A stretch of 64,000 bases of DNA. Source: Akkermansiaceae bacterium. GTDB lineage: Bacteria > Verrucomicrobiota > Verrucomicrobiia > Verrucomicrobiales > Akkermansiaceae. The notes beneath the pieces were generated by a model. It saw nothing but the letters and a program-made list of their open reading frames with translations. It was not told where the DNA came from and did no database searches. Positions 52,730-62,554 of the stretch are shown piece after piece; position 1 is the stretch's first letter; each line of letters starts with the position of its first letter. Where the stretch lies: the NCBI GenBank assembly GCA_017798145.1, contig CP059069.1, forward strand, positions 3,147,226 to 3,211,225, written 5' to 3'. A program made the position numbers and the translations under genes.

Positions 52730-53959
52730 ATGAGCAAATCCCTTTCCTTCGCCGTCATAGGCTGCGGTTCGCGCGGCCGCACCTACATGCGGATCGCCCG
52801 CCAGCTCGGGCACCGCATCGTCGCCATCTCTGACACCTCCGAATCCGCGCTGGCCGTGATGAAAGAGATTGCCGGGGAGAACGACCCGCAGGAATTCGCG
52901 AGCGGCGAGGAGCTGCTGGCCACCGGGAAACGTCTCGCGGATGTCGCGCTGGTCAGCACGCAGGACGCGCAGCATTTCGGCCACGCCTCCGCCGCCTTGC
53001 GGCTCGGCTACGATGTCCTCCTCGAAAAGCCTGCCGCGCAGAGTTCCGAGGAGTGCGAGGAACTGGCGCGCATAGCCAAGGAAAACAACTGCAAGCTCAT
53101 CCTCTGCTTCGTGCTGCGATACACCCCTTTCTACCGCACGATCAAGGGCGTCATCGACGCAGGGAAGATCGGCGACATCGTCACGATCCAGGCCTCTGAG
53201 GGAGTCGGACCGTTCCATAACGTGCATTCGTACGTTCGGGGGAAATGGTCGGTGACAGCCGAGTCCACGCCGATGATCATAGCGAAATGCTCGCACGACA
53301 CGGATCTTCTGGCATGGTTCGCAGGCTCGCGCGCCGTTTCGGTGACTAGCCACGAGGACACCTCCCATTTCCGCCCGGACAAGGCACCCGAGGGAGCGAC
53401 CGACCGCTGCACTGACGGTTGCCCGCATGTCGGGATATGCAGTTGGGATGCCCACCGCTACCTGACAGACCAGCGCAACTGGGTGCGGCATGTCCGCCCG
53501 GACGCCGCCACAATGGACGATGCGGCGGTGCTCGATTGGATCAAGACCAGCAAATGGGGCCGCTGCGCCTACCGCTGCGATCACGACACGCCGGATCATC
53601 AGGTGGTCGGGGTGCATTTCGAGAACGGCATCACCGCCGACCTCACCATGACCGCGTTCGACACCGGGCGCTGGATCCGCATCTATGGGACGGCAGGGGT
53701 TCTCGAAGCCTGGTCGGAAGGCATGGGCGGCGATGGGGAGCCATCGATCCAGCTCCGGCCGCACGGTGGCCAACCGCAATGCATCGCTGTGCAGAGCCAG
53801 GATTCCGGGGATTACCATGGCCACGGCGGTGGGGATTTCGGGCTGATCCACTCGCTCCCCGAGCTGCTTGCGGACGGCTCGCAGGATTTCATCGAAGGCC
53901 ACCGCATCGGTTTCGCTGCGGATCTCGCCGCAAAGGAAAACCGGGTGGTGTCGCCCTGA
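52730..53959 (+). CDS. Gfo/Idh/MocA-family oxidoreductase
   Basis: 409 residues, no signal peptide. NAD(P)-binding N-terminus AVIGCGSRGRTYMRIARQLGHRIVAISD, the conserved EKPAAQSSEECEELARIA (EKP motif near residue 99), then a C-terminal alpha/beta domain with KCSHDTDLLAWFAGS (catalytic His/Asp region). A cysteine-rich insert DRCTDGCPHVGICSWDAHRYL may bind a metal or be structural. Such enzymes oxidise or reduce sugar hydroxyls. Cytoplasmic; substrate unknown. Confidence 0.93.
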   Translation: MSKSLSFAVIGCGSRGRTYMRIARQLGHRIVAISDTSESALAVMKEIAGENDPQEFASGEELLATGKRLADVALVSTQDAQHFGHASAALRLGYDVLLEKPAAQSSEECEELARIAKENNCKLILCFVLRYTPFYRTIKGVIDAGKIGDIVTIQASEGVGPFHNVHSYVRGKWSVTAESTPMIIAKCSHDTDLLAWFAGSRAVSVTSHEDTSHFRPDKAPEGATDRCTDGCPHVGICSWDAHRYLTDQRNWVRHVRPDAATMDDAAVLDWIKTSKWGRCAYRCDHDTPDHQVVGVHFENGITADLTMTAFDTGRWIRIYGTAGVLEAWSEGMGGDGEPSIQLRPHGGQPQCIAVQSQDSGDYHGHGGGDFGLIHSLPELLADGSQDFIEGHRIGFAADLAAKENRVVSP

Positions 53960-54206
53960 TGCCAATTGTTGGGACGCATGGGGCTTGACTCTGGCTTGGC
54001 CTCCGGCAGGTCATGGAACTCTTCGGTGCGGTCCCTTCCGCGGATGGGATGATGCCCCGGCACATGATCCGTGCCGCACATTCGCAGAGGCCGCAGCACG
54101 CGACGGGCCTGGCAACGAAAGGGGAGCGTTTCACTTGAACGAGCCATGACCGAATTGGGGAGTGCCATGGAATCGCGATCCGCCTATGCTGGCGGCAACG
54201 CCGAAC

Positions 54207-55913
54207 ATGAAAACGATCGTCACCGTCGTCAGCACCCTGATGAAGAACCGCACCAGCCGGATCAACCTGCTCGCCCTGCTCAAGCTGCTCGGTGTCCTTT
54301 TCCTGCTGATCGGTGCCTACAGCATCGTCTTCCACTACCTGATGGAACGCGAGGGACAGCACCACAGCTGGATCACCGGTGTCTATTGGACGCTCACGGT
54401 CATGTCCACGCTTGGCTTCGGGGACATCACCTTCGAGTCGGATGCCGGGCGGCTGTTCTCCATCGTCGTGCTGGTTTCCGGTGTCCTTTTCCTGCTGGTG
54501 ATCCTGCCCTTCACCTTCATCGAGTTTTTCTATGCCCCATGGATGAAGGCGCAGGAAAGCGCCAACGCACCCGTCGAGCTGCCGCCCGGCACCTCCGGAC
54601 ACGTGATCCTCACGAACTACGGCCCCGTCTCCGCGATGCTGATCCGGATGCTCGCGGAAAACGACATCCGCTACGTCGTGCTGGTGCCCACCATCGCCCA
54701 GGCGCTGGAACTGCGCGAGCAGAACGTGCCCATCGTCGTGGGCGACCCGACGGATACGGACACCTACCGCCGCATCGGCATCGAGCGCGCCGCGATGGTT
54801 GTCACGACGCTTGGCGACATCATGAACACCAACGTCACCTTCACGGTGAGGGAGCTCTCCGAAAACGTGCCCATCGTGGCTTCCGCGACGGCCAAGCAGA
54901 GTTGCGACGCGCTGGAGTTGGCGGGTGTCACCCATATCCTGCGGCTTGAGGAAATGATGGGGCAGGCGCTCGCGCGGCGTGTCATCGGCAATGACGCCGC
55001 CGCCCACCTGATCGGCGATCTGGACGGCTTGCTCATCGCCGAGGCGAGCCCCGCCAAAACGCCCTTGGTTGGCAAAACCATCGCCGAGAGCGGGCTGCGC
55101 GCCGAGAGCGGTGTGACGGTGGTCGGGATCTGGGTGCATGGCCATTTCGAGCCGGTCGATCCAACCACGAAAATCGGCGTCCACACGGTCCTGGTGCTCG
55201 CCGGGGCACAAAGCCACTTCGACAGATACAACGAGATCTATGGGCGGCAACGGGATGGGGAGAAGCGCAGCAGCGTGGTCATCGCCGGCGGCGGGCGGGT
55301 CGGCAGGGCCACATCGAGGGCTCTCACCGATGCGGGCATCCCATCGGTCATCATCGAGAAATTGCCGGAGCGGGTGGCCGGCATCGATAACGCCATCGTC
55401 GGCGATGCCTCGGACTTCGATGTCCTCGTGAAAGCCGGGCTGCAGGAGGCGGGCTCGGTGATCGTCACGACGCATGACGACGACATCAACGTGTTCCTCA
55501 CGATTTTCTACCGCCGCCTCCGCCACGGCATCCAGATCATCAGCCGCTGCACCCACGAATCGAAGGCCAAGCGGCTCCACCGCGCCGGTGCCGACCTGAC
55601 GCTCTCCTATGCCTCGATGGGAGCGAACACGATCTTCAACCACCTGCGCGGCAGCGATACCGTGCTGCTCGCGGAGGGCATCACCATTTTCCGTGCGAAA
55701 GTCCCGTCCTCACTCGCCAACAAGTCGCTGGCGGAATCCGCGGTGCGCTCGCGGACGGGATGCTCCATCATCGCGGTCGAGCGGGACGGGGATCGCGAGA
55801 TCAATCCGGATCCCTTCGAGGATCTTCCGGACGACGGCGAGCTGGTATTGATCGGCTCGCTGGATGCGGAGAAAAAGTTCCGCGAGGTCTTCAAGAGCTC
55901 GGCGGAAGGGTGA
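54207..55913 (+). CDS. potassium channel with two TrkA-N/RCK units
   Basis: 568 residues from ATG 54207. Two transmembrane helices (about 22-42, 88-112) flank a pore loop with the K+ selectivity filter TLGFGD (TVMSTLGFGDITF). Then two tandem RCK parts, each with a TrkA-N nucleotide-binding region (GHVILTNYGPVSAMLIRML, about 130-245; SVVIAGGGRVGRATSRALTDAGIPSVIIEK, about 355-475) and a TrkA-C region (TPLVGKTIAESGL, about 290-350; SLANKSLAESAV, about 505-565). The first TrkA-N lacks the Gly-rich loop, so only the second probably binds nucleotide. Ligand-gated K+ flux is the expected role. Confidence 0.92.
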   Translation: MKTIVTVVSTLMKNRTSRINLLALLKLLGVLFLLIGAYSIVFHYLMEREGQHHSWITGVYWTLTVMSTLGFGDITFESDAGRLFSIVVLVSGVLFLLVILPFTFIEFFYAPWMKAQESANAPVELPPGTSGHVILTNYGPVSAMLIRMLAENDIRYVVLVPTIAQALELREQNVPIVVGDPTDTDTYRRIGIERAAMVVTTLGDIMNTNVTFTVRELSENVPIVASATAKQSCDALELAGVTHILRLEEMMGQALARRVIGNDAAAHLIGDLDGLLIAEASPAKTPLVGKTIAESGLRAESGVTVVGIWVHGHFEPVDPTTKIGVHTVLVLAGAQSHFDRYNEIYGRQRDGEKRSSVVIAGGGRVGRATSRALTDAGIPSVIIEKLPERVAGIDNAIVGDASDFDVLVKAGLQEAGSVIVTTHDDDINVFLTIFYRRLRHGIQIISRCTHESKAKRLHRAGADLTLSYASMGANTIFNHLRGSDTVLLAEGITIFRAKVPSSLANKSLAESAVRSRTGCSIIAVERDGDREINPDPFEDLPDDGELVLIGSLDAEKKFREVFKSSAEG

Positions 55914-55928
55914 TGCGCATTCTGCCAC

Positions 55929-57089
55929 CTACCTCATTTCCAACAAAGCCTCGGCGAAGGCCTTGCCGATCTGCGCGAAGAATTTGGCGGAGCCCCAGTA
56001 ATGGAAGGCCTGGTTTGAGATGCCGTTGTCCAGCAGGAACAGCTCGTCCTTGCTCAGGGTCTTCTCGACCTTCGCCCGCATCTCCGCATCCAGCTCGGAT
56101 TGTTTCTTCTTCCAGTCACCGCCGCCCTTCTGCAGCTCCTTGATCGCCTTCAGCCTGTCGGCAAATTCCTTTTTGGCTTCACCCTCCTTCGCCCGGACGT
56201 CGTCCAGTTCCGCAGGCCAGTATTCGTGGGTGAAGACGTTGGTGACATTGCCCTTGAATTCATCCGTCTCTGCCGGTGCTGCCATGGCCTGGCGGAACGC
56301 CACACTGCCATTTTCCCCACCCACACCCATGACACCGATCACGAAGGGAAGCGCTGGAGCGGAGAGATCCTTGCGGACGTCGCGGATGAAGCAGGAGAGC
56401 AGGCGGCTGTATTCGGAGTAATCCTTGTCCTTGCCGGATCCCCCCTTCGGATAGGGGCCGACCATGTCGTTGAATCCCTGGAACCAGACGAAACCGGCCA
56501 GCTCGAAGCCCTGCTTCGCATCGTAGCCAGGATAGGCTTGCTTGGGGTCGGCAAGGACTTCCTTCACGTGCTCGATGAGGAGATTGTAGTATCTGCCTGC
56601 GCCCTCACCCGCTTTCTCCCGCACTTGTTCATCGGCGATCTCGCCGCCGCTCGGTGGGCGGAAATCGACCATCAGGCTCTTGCCGCCCCACGCGTCCTTG
56701 ATGAGCAGGATGGGTTCGTTGAGCGCCTTGTTCATGTAGATCCCGAAGGTCAGCTCGGGGCCGATCTTTCCCGTCCCGACATGGTGCTGGCTGCCATATC
56801 CTGCGGTCAGTTGCCCGGACTTTTTCCCCACCGGATTCCCACCGAAATCGCCGTAGGAATAGGCGATCCACACATCGTCGATCACCTTGGGCTTGCCATC
56901 CGCGCCGACCATTTCCCTGTGGATGTCCGTCGTCTTCGGATCCTTCGCGATCGCCGGGAAAGTCCGGGTCTGCGCGTGCCCCTCCATGTTCGACTGCCCG
57001 CAAAGGATGAAGACCTTGAGGGGCTTGGCATCGGCCATGGAGGCGAGCAAAGGGATGAGGATGGCGGCGAAGCGGAAGTTCTTTCTCAT
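55929..57089 (-). CDS. exported SASA-domain carbohydrate esterase
   Basis: 386 residues. Signal peptide MRKNFRFAAILIPLLASMADA. The SASA/CE6-type serine motif is in VFILCGQSNMEGHAQ (GQSNM, Ser nucleophile near residue 34), with IKDAWGGKSL, FELAGFVWFQGFNDM (the WFQG oxyanion region) and a terminal NQAFHYWGSAKFFAQIG supplying the His. Such esterases remove acetyl groups from polysaccharides. It is the last of three co-directional genes with DUF1552 and DUF1592 members. Confidence 0.92.
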   Translation of the reverse strand: MRKNFRFAAILIPLLASMADAKPLKVFILCGQSNMEGHAQTRTFPAIAKDPKTTDIHREMVGADGKPKVIDDVWIAYSYGDFGGNPVGKKSGQLTAGYGSQHHVGTGKIGPELTFGIYMNKALNEPILLIKDAWGGKSLMVDFRPPSGGEIADEQVREKAGEGAGRYYNLLIEHVKEVLADPKQAYPGYDAKQGFELAGFVWFQGFNDMVGPYPKGGSGKDKDYSEYSRLLSCFIRDVRKDLSAPALPFVIGVMGVGGENGSVAFRQAMAAPAETDEFKGNVTNVFTHEYWPAELDDVRAKEGEAKKEFADRLKAIKELQKGGGDWKKKQSELDAEMRAKVEKTLSKDELFLLDNGISNQAFHYWGSAKFFAQIGKAFAEALLEMR

Positions 57090-57127
57090 TTTCCTGCGGG
57101 ATCTCAGGGTTGTTTCCCTGGGCGGCA

Positions 57128-58516
57128 TCACGCCATGAACTGCTTGATGGCACCGGTCTGATCCAGCTTCTTGCGCGCCATTTCGAGGTCGAGGTCGCCG
57201 TAGTGCTCCATCGGGTTTCCGTGGGCGTTGAGGAGGGTGGTGTACCAGTTGCCGAGGGTCTTGTGGCCTTCGTTGCCGAGGTAGGGCAGGCGGATGTAGC
57301 GGCCGGCGATGTCGAGGTTGCAGTTGCGGCCGGACATGATGATGAAGGGGGATTCCGTGCCGATGCCGTGGTGGGTTTCGCCGTTTTCCGGGAAATACAT
57401 GACCATGGTGTTGTCGAACATCGTGCCGTTGCCCTCGGGGGTGGCCTTGAGTTTCTCGACGATCGTCTTCACCTGGTTCATGTGGCTGATGCGGATCTGC
57501 TCGCGGGTCATCCAGGCGGGGACTCCGCCGAAGGCCTCGTCGTGGCCGAGCGGGTGGATGCCGACGCGATCCGTCTCGTTGCCGGGCAGGCCGGTGATGG
57601 GGGTGCCGAGGTCGTCGATGGTGTAGGTGACGACGTTGGTCAGGCCGGCTTTCATGGCGGCGATGAGCACGTCTGTCATGGCTGCCTGTTTCTCGGGTGT
57701 GCTGGCGTTTTCGCCGCCGTCGGCATGGACGGGATCGAGTGTGGGCAGGAACTTGGCGAGGGTTCCGGAAATGCCGATGAGCTTCTTGTTACGCTCGCGG
57801 ATCTTGTCGATGGATTCCACCTGCGCCTCCTGGCGTTTCACCTCGTGGCCCTTGAAGCCGCTCTCCTTCAGACCTTCCTTGCCCTGGAGGAAGGCGAGCA
57901 TATCGTTGTCGGAATTGACGGCATCCGGGTTGAGGACGGATTTGAAAAGCTCGCTGCGGGCGGTGTCGGGATCCGCGTAGCAGTAGTTGCGTGTCTGCGG
58001 GGCGGGTGCCGAGTAACCGGAAACAATGCCGGTGCGGCCATCCGCGAAGGACAGCTCGACGTGGCCGAAGGGCGAGGGGAAAAGCTTGGCGAGTTCGAAA
58101 TCGATCGTCGTCCGCTTGATGGCGCTGAGGGTGTTGCGGTTGGATTTGAAACAGCCCATCACGGAGGAGAAGGAGTAATGGACGTTCTCGCTCATCTTGG
58201 CGGAGAGCCCCTGGAGGATGGTCATGTTCTCCTTGTGGTCGTCGAGACCGCGCAGCCACTTGGGCAGCTCGTGCTTGCTGAGATCCGCCTCGAAGGGCTG
58301 CTTCGCGTCATCGAGCGCCTTGTCCTTGGCCGAGAAATTCATGAGCGCGCTTTCGAGCGGGCGGAGGCCGCTGGATTTGCGGATGAAGATGAAGCGTTTC
58401 GGGATGCCCGCGCCCGCACCGCTTGGCGCGGCAAAGAGCTGGTTGAAGGACGGTGCAAGGGACATGGCACCGGCTCCGAGCGCCGAGGTTTTGAGGAAAT
58501 TTCTTCTGCTGAACAT
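57128..58516 (-). CDS. DUF1552 family protein, Tat-type export
   Basis: 462 residues. It begins MFSRRNFLKTSALGAGAMSLAPSF, a twin-arginine (Tat) signal. The body follows the DUF1552 pattern, related to DUF1501 and alkaline-phosphatase-fold proteins: KRFIFIRKSSGLRP, NVHYSFSSVMGCF, DNDMLAFLQGKEG, VVTYTIDDLGTPITGLPG, NTMVMYFPENGETHHGIGTESPFIIMSG. DUF1552 proteins are nearly always encoded beside DUF1592-type cytochromes, here 4 bases downstream of one. Function unknown. Confidence 0.9.
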   Translation of the reverse strand: MFSRRNFLKTSALGAGAMSLAPSFNQLFAAPSGAGAGIPKRFIFIRKSSGLRPLESALMNFSAKDKALDDAKQPFEADLSKHELPKWLRGLDDHKENMTILQGLSAKMSENVHYSFSSVMGCFKSNRNTLSAIKRTTIDFELAKLFPSPFGHVELSFADGRTGIVSGYSAPAPQTRNYCYADPDTARSELFKSVLNPDAVNSDNDMLAFLQGKEGLKESGFKGHEVKRQEAQVESIDKIRERNKKLIGISGTLAKFLPTLDPVHADGGENASTPEKQAAMTDVLIAAMKAGLTNVVTYTIDDLGTPITGLPGNETDRVGIHPLGHDEAFGGVPAWMTREQIRISHMNQVKTIVEKLKATPEGNGTMFDNTMVMYFPENGETHHGIGTESPFIIMSGRNCNLDIAGRYIRLPYLGNEGHKTLGNWYTTLLNAHGNPMEHYGDLDLEMARKKLDQTGAIKQFMA

Positions 58517-58520
58517 AGGT

Positions 58521-61500
58521 CTAGTTTTCTGCTGGTTTGCGGTAAATGAAGGAATCCGAGGTCAATAGTGATACAATTGCGGCATCAAAGCTACCACCAT
58601 TGTTTACGTAAGCCTGCTCGGCATCGATCAGGGTTTTCGAATCGGAAAGGAATTCGTTGCGGCCCATGAAGTAGCGGAAGGCATGGCGGATGAAGGATTG
58701 GCGCACCCGGCGCGATTTGGAAAGGCGCTCCGCGAGATCGACGGCACCCACGAGATCCCCGTCCAACGAAGGGTCTTCGGTGCCGGCGAGATGTCCCGAG
58801 GAATCGACCGGAAGGGTCTTGTAAATATCGCGGAGATCCAGCAGGTGGTTGCGGTCTTTCGCCTCGTCGGGTCGTTTGGTGACCAGGTGTTCGGGATATT
58901 CCAGATACTCCTCGGTGCGGAACCGGCCGAAGTCGTCGTACATCTCGAAGGTGTTGCCTAGAGGGTTCATCTTTTCATGGCAGTGCCAGCAGGACTTGGT
59001 TTCCGTGGCCATGGCAAGGCGGTCGCGCAGGGTTTTGTTGTGATCCTCCGGAATCACCGCATCCACCGTGATCGGCACGTCAGGGATGGTGCCGGCCAAA
59101 AGTTTCTCGCGCACGAACTTGCCGCGGTGCACGGGATCGGTCTCGGTGTTGAAAGCGTGGGCGAGGAGCCAGGCGGGATGGGTCAGCATGCCCTTGCGGT
59201 TGGGGACTTTCGCCGGCTGGGTGGCCGACCAGTTCCAGTTGTCCTTGCTGTAGCCCCACAGCATCGCGACGTTTTCGCCGGGCATGAAATCGGAGCCGTA
59301 ACCCCGATACATGTCGAAGGGCGCGGCGTCCTTCTGGCCCTTGTCGAGACGGGCGGTGATGGAAGTCATGGATTTCTTGAAGAGCTTCAGGCCGTCGCCC
59401 GAGCGGTTCCCTGATTTGAGATTGTCCGGGTTGATGTTGCGCATTGGGTTCTTGCGGAGGAAATCCGTGTGCTCGGCCAGCTCCTTGTAACCGAAGTTTT
59501 TCCAATCCTTGTCCTTGAAGTATGCGTAGATGCGCTTGATCAGGTCGGAGTCTGCCGTCATTGCCTCGTTGTCACCGTCATGGAACACGTAGAATTCCTC
59601 GGTGCCGATCAGCTCTTCGAACACGTTTTTGTCTTTCTCAAGAATGTATTCCACGATCCGGTCGGCCTCGTTGACCACGCGGTTGGTCGCCTGGTCCAGG
59701 CGGTCGCCGCCGAAGCGTTTCTCGTCCTTGAAAATCTCCAGCGCCTTGGGATAGCCGAAGAACTCGCGGAAAAACCGCAGCTCGCGGATGGGCATGTCCG
59801 TGGTGTTCTCGGCCCAGCTTTTGTCCTCCAGGATGGGGTCGATGAGCGACCGCACATCGCGCCTGGCGAGCAGGCGCTCGACCTCGCGCTTGTAGTCCTC
59901 GCGGGTGTTGAGGCGGCCGCTTGTTGCTGCGGCCACCAGTTCCGCGTCCGGACTCTGGTCGGTCAGGGCGTAGGCGATGGCGTAGCTGGCGTCACGGGGT
60001 GACATCATGCGGCGTCCGTGCTCGTCCGGTTCGCCTGCACCCAGCTCGTTGCGGTAGGCGAATTCGGTGGAAAGCAGGAAGGTCTGGATCAGCTTCTGCA
60101 CCGCCTTGCGACGGCCGAGCTTTTCGACGTACGATTGTGTCAGCGCGACGTATTCGGAGGTTTCCGCAGGCGTGGGTTCGCGCTCGAGGATCAGCCCGGA
60201 AAGCTGGCCGGCCAGTGCGGTGAGTGTCTCGGGGCTTGGCGGGCCGGCGTCTTTGCGCTGCTGGGCAAAGGACTGCTCCCAGTCGGTGACGCACTCGTCG
60301 ATGAGGGTGTTATAACGGTCGCCCTTCTTGCGGTGTTGCTGGATGGAAGCACGAATCACCGCCATTTCCTCATCGGCGAGTGGCGTGTATTCGATCTTCT
60401 TGTGCCTCCTGAGCTGTTCCTGGGCGATCCCGCGGAAGTCCGAAACATACTCCCTGAGAATTGCCATGCGACTCTGGATCGTGCGCTCGTGGTCGCCGCG
60501 GTAGAACCAGACACGCTCGAAGTAACCACGTAACTCGTCGTCGCTCATTTGTGAGAGATTGGGATCGGTCAGGGTGTGATAGACGAGCGGAGCCGCGCCC
60601 AGTTTCTCCAGCATGCCCGTCGAGACGCCCATCGGTGCCTTCTTGTATTTCTCGCCCTCCTTGAGTTCAGGCAGCGGCTGGAGCACGACGGGCACGAAGG
60701 TGGGCAGCATGGACTCATTCCGGTCACCGTAGATCTCTTCGCAGATCCGCTCGATGTGGCTTTCAAGGAATGCGCGGCGTGCGGTGATGGTGGCCGCATG
60801 GGCTTCCTCCATCGCGATGATTTCCATGGCCGCAGGCAGGTATTTGCCCTTGCTCTTGGGCACCTGGACGTCGGTGATGTATTCGGACACGGCCTGCGCG
60901 TTGGTCAGCATGCTGGAGAGGTGGCCGCCGGTGAGATCCTCGTTCGCGTAGTAGCGCACGCCGATGGTCTTGGGCAGGAGGAAGGGGTTGGCGAGCGAGA
61001 CTTCCTGCAACCTCTTGCTGCCGACCACTTCAAACCGCTTCTTGCCCCGGTTCGCCATGGTCTTCTTCTCAAGGATGCGCTGGAACTTGGCGTTGAAGAT
61101 GAACTCGCTGATCAGCCAGCGGCGGTCGGTGGTGTAGGCGGGCACATCCTTGTATTCGCCGGAGAAGAGCTTTTCGTGGTCGATGTAGTTGCCGTATTCG
61201 GGCTTCTGCAGCTTGCCTTCGAGGGTAGAGGCATTGTGGTTTCCAAGCTCTGCGGAAATGACCGCAAGGATCGCTTTCCGCTCGGCCTCATCCGGCTGCC
61301 GCTTGTTCTTGGGCGGCATGTGCTGGAAATAGATCTGTTCCTGGACTCGGTTCAGGAGATCCAGGCGCTTCTGGGTGTCAAGGCTTCCGATGTCGTCGAG
61401 CTGGATGTCGCCTTTCTGGGAGTCCTCGTCGTGGCAGTTGTAGCAATAGCGGTCAAGGATCGCTTCCGCGTTTTCAGGCACGGTGAAAGCGGCCGCCGCT

Positions 61501-61571
61501 TTGTTCCCCTCCGCCCATCCGGTGCTGATGGATGCGGTGATGGCAGTGGCGATGAATGCTGATGCTCTCAT
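58521..61571 (-). CDS. DUF1587/1592/1588/1585 haem-binding protein
   Basis: 1016 residues. Signal-like start (MRASAFIATAITASISTGWA), N-terminal haem site CYNCHDED at residues 43-50 with QHMPPKNKRQP, then the planctomycete-type block: DUF1592 (about 485-615, LIQTFLLSTEFAYRNELGAG, ASYAIAYALTDQSPD), DUF1588 (SCWHCHEKMNPLGNTFEMYDDFGRFR, about 860-885, GKFVREKLLAGTIPDVP just before) and DUF1585 (LSKSRRVRQSFIRHAFRYFMGR). Two CxxCH sites suggest up to two haems. Probably a periplasmic redox partner of the DUF1552 protein encoded next. Confidence 0.92.
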   Translation of the reverse strand: MRASAFIATAITASISTGWAEGNKAAAAFTVPENAEAILDRYCYNCHDEDSQKGDIQLDDIGSLDTQKRLDLLNRVQEQIYFQHMPPKNKRQPDEAERKAILAVISAELGNHNASTLEGKLQKPEYGNYIDHEKLFSGEYKDVPAYTTDRRWLISEFIFNAKFQRILEKKTMANRGKKRFEVVGSKRLQEVSLANPFLLPKTIGVRYYANEDLTGGHLSSMLTNAQAVSEYITDVQVPKSKGKYLPAAMEIIAMEEAHAATITARRAFLESHIERICEEIYGDRNESMLPTFVPVVLQPLPELKEGEKYKKAPMGVSTGMLEKLGAAPLVYHTLTDPNLSQMSDDELRGYFERVWFYRGDHERTIQSRMAILREYVSDFRGIAQEQLRRHKKIEYTPLADEEMAVIRASIQQHRKKGDRYNTLIDECVTDWEQSFAQQRKDAGPPSPETLTALAGQLSGLILEREPTPAETSEYVALTQSYVEKLGRRKAVQKLIQTFLLSTEFAYRNELGAGEPDEHGRRMMSPRDASYAIAYALTDQSPDAELVAAATSGRLNTREDYKREVERLLARRDVRSLIDPILEDKSWAENTTDMPIRELRFFREFFGYPKALEIFKDEKRFGGDRLDQATNRVVNEADRIVEYILEKDKNVFEELIGTEEFYVFHDGDNEAMTADSDLIKRIYAYFKDKDWKNFGYKELAEHTDFLRKNPMRNINPDNLKSGNRSGDGLKLFKKSMTSITARLDKGQKDAAPFDMYRGYGSDFMPGENVAMLWGYSKDNWNWSATQPAKVPNRKGMLTHPAWLLAHAFNTETDPVHRGKFVREKLLAGTIPDVPITVDAVIPEDHNKTLRDRLAMATETKSCWHCHEKMNPLGNTFEMYDDFGRFRTEEYLEYPEHLVTKRPDEAKDRNHLLDLRDIYKTLPVDSSGHLAGTEDPSLDGDLVGAVDLAERLSKSRRVRQSFIRHAFRYFMGRNEFLSDSKTLIDAEQAYVNNGGSFDAAIVSLLTSDSFIYRKPAEN

Positions 61572-61787
61572 TGGGATGACCGGAACGAAACCAAGCGCAT
61601 GCCGCGCGAACGCGACTTCAGGTAGCTGGGATGCGGCAGGATACGCCTACCCGTCCCACCTCTTATCATCCCCCGGAAAATCATTTTTCCACCCGGAGTT
61701 ATGCTCCGCGGGGAAAAGGGACCCATTTCCGGAAACGCCCGGCAAAAGGATTTGGAAAGGTTCCCGTTTTCCCCTAGTATCCACCTC

Positions 61788-62504
61788 ATGTCGAAAATCG
61801 GAACGATGATGGTAGCGGCGACCCTGATGATGGGTTCGGCGGGTGCCTTGAAGGCGGAAATCGCGGTCAAGGACGGGGAGAAAATCGCCTTCATGGGGGA
61901 CTCCATCACCCAGGCAGGGGCGAAGCCCGGCGGGTATGTGTCCCTTGTGATCAGCGGTCTGGAGGCGAACGGAATCAAGACAACCGCCATCCCGGCCGGC
62001 ATCAGCGGCCACAAGTCCAACCAGATGCTCGCCCGCCTCGAGAAGGATGTGCTTTCCAAGAAGCCCGACTGGATGACGCTCAGCTGCGGCGTGAACGATG
62101 TCTGGCACGGCGCAAAGGGTGTCCCTCTCGATGAATACAAGGAAAACATCACCAAGATCGTCGATCAGTGCCAGGCCGCTGGTATCAAGGTCATGATCCT
62201 GACCTCCACCATGATCAAGGAGGACGCGGCCAACGATCTGAACCAGAAACTGGTACCCTACAACGCTTTCCTGATCGAGCTCGCCAAGGAAAGGAAATGC
62301 CTCCTTGCCGACCTGAATGCGGCCATGCAGGCGCAGCTCACCGCCGCCGGTGCCGACCGCAAGGGCAATCTCCTCACCCGCGACGGGGTCCACATGAATC
62401 CCGCCGGGAACCAGATGATGGCCGTCGGTGTGCTCAGGGGCTTCGGCCTCGATGAGGCTCAGATCGCCAAGGCCGGCGAGGCATGGGCGGCTGCCGGGAA
62501 ATGA
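61788..62504 (+). CDS. exported SGNH/GDSL hydrolase
   Basis: 238 residues. Signal peptide MSKIGTMMVAATLMMGSAGALKA, then the four SGNH blocks: GDSITQAG (Ser nucleophile), GGYV with a conserved Gly, GVNDVWHG (Asn) and DGVHMNPAGNQMM (Asp and His). Likely an acetyl-xylan or similar carbohydrate esterase acting outside the cytoplasm. Not joined to the neighbouring minus-strand operon. A downstream gene on the same strand begins 50 bases later. Confidence 0.93.
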   Translation: MSKIGTMMVAATLMMGSAGALKAEIAVKDGEKIAFMGDSITQAGAKPGGYVSLVISGLEANGIKTTAIPAGISGHKSNQMLARLEKDVLSKKPDWMTLSCGVNDVWHGAKGVPLDEYKENITKIVDQCQAAGIKVMILTSTMIKEDAANDLNQKLVPYNAFLIELAKERKCLLADLNAAMQAQLTAAGADRKGNLLTRDGVHMNPAGNQMMAVGVLRGFGLDEAQIAKAGEAWAAAGK

Positions 62505-62554
62505 CATGCATCCGCATACCCCGCCCCGATTCCAAACCCTCAGCCCTTGACTCC

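Noticed and set aside
54162..55643. Long minus-strand frame opposite the potassium channel gene
   Set aside because: Composition is His/Asp/Arg-rich and mirrors the codons of the real gene; no start or ribosome site support.
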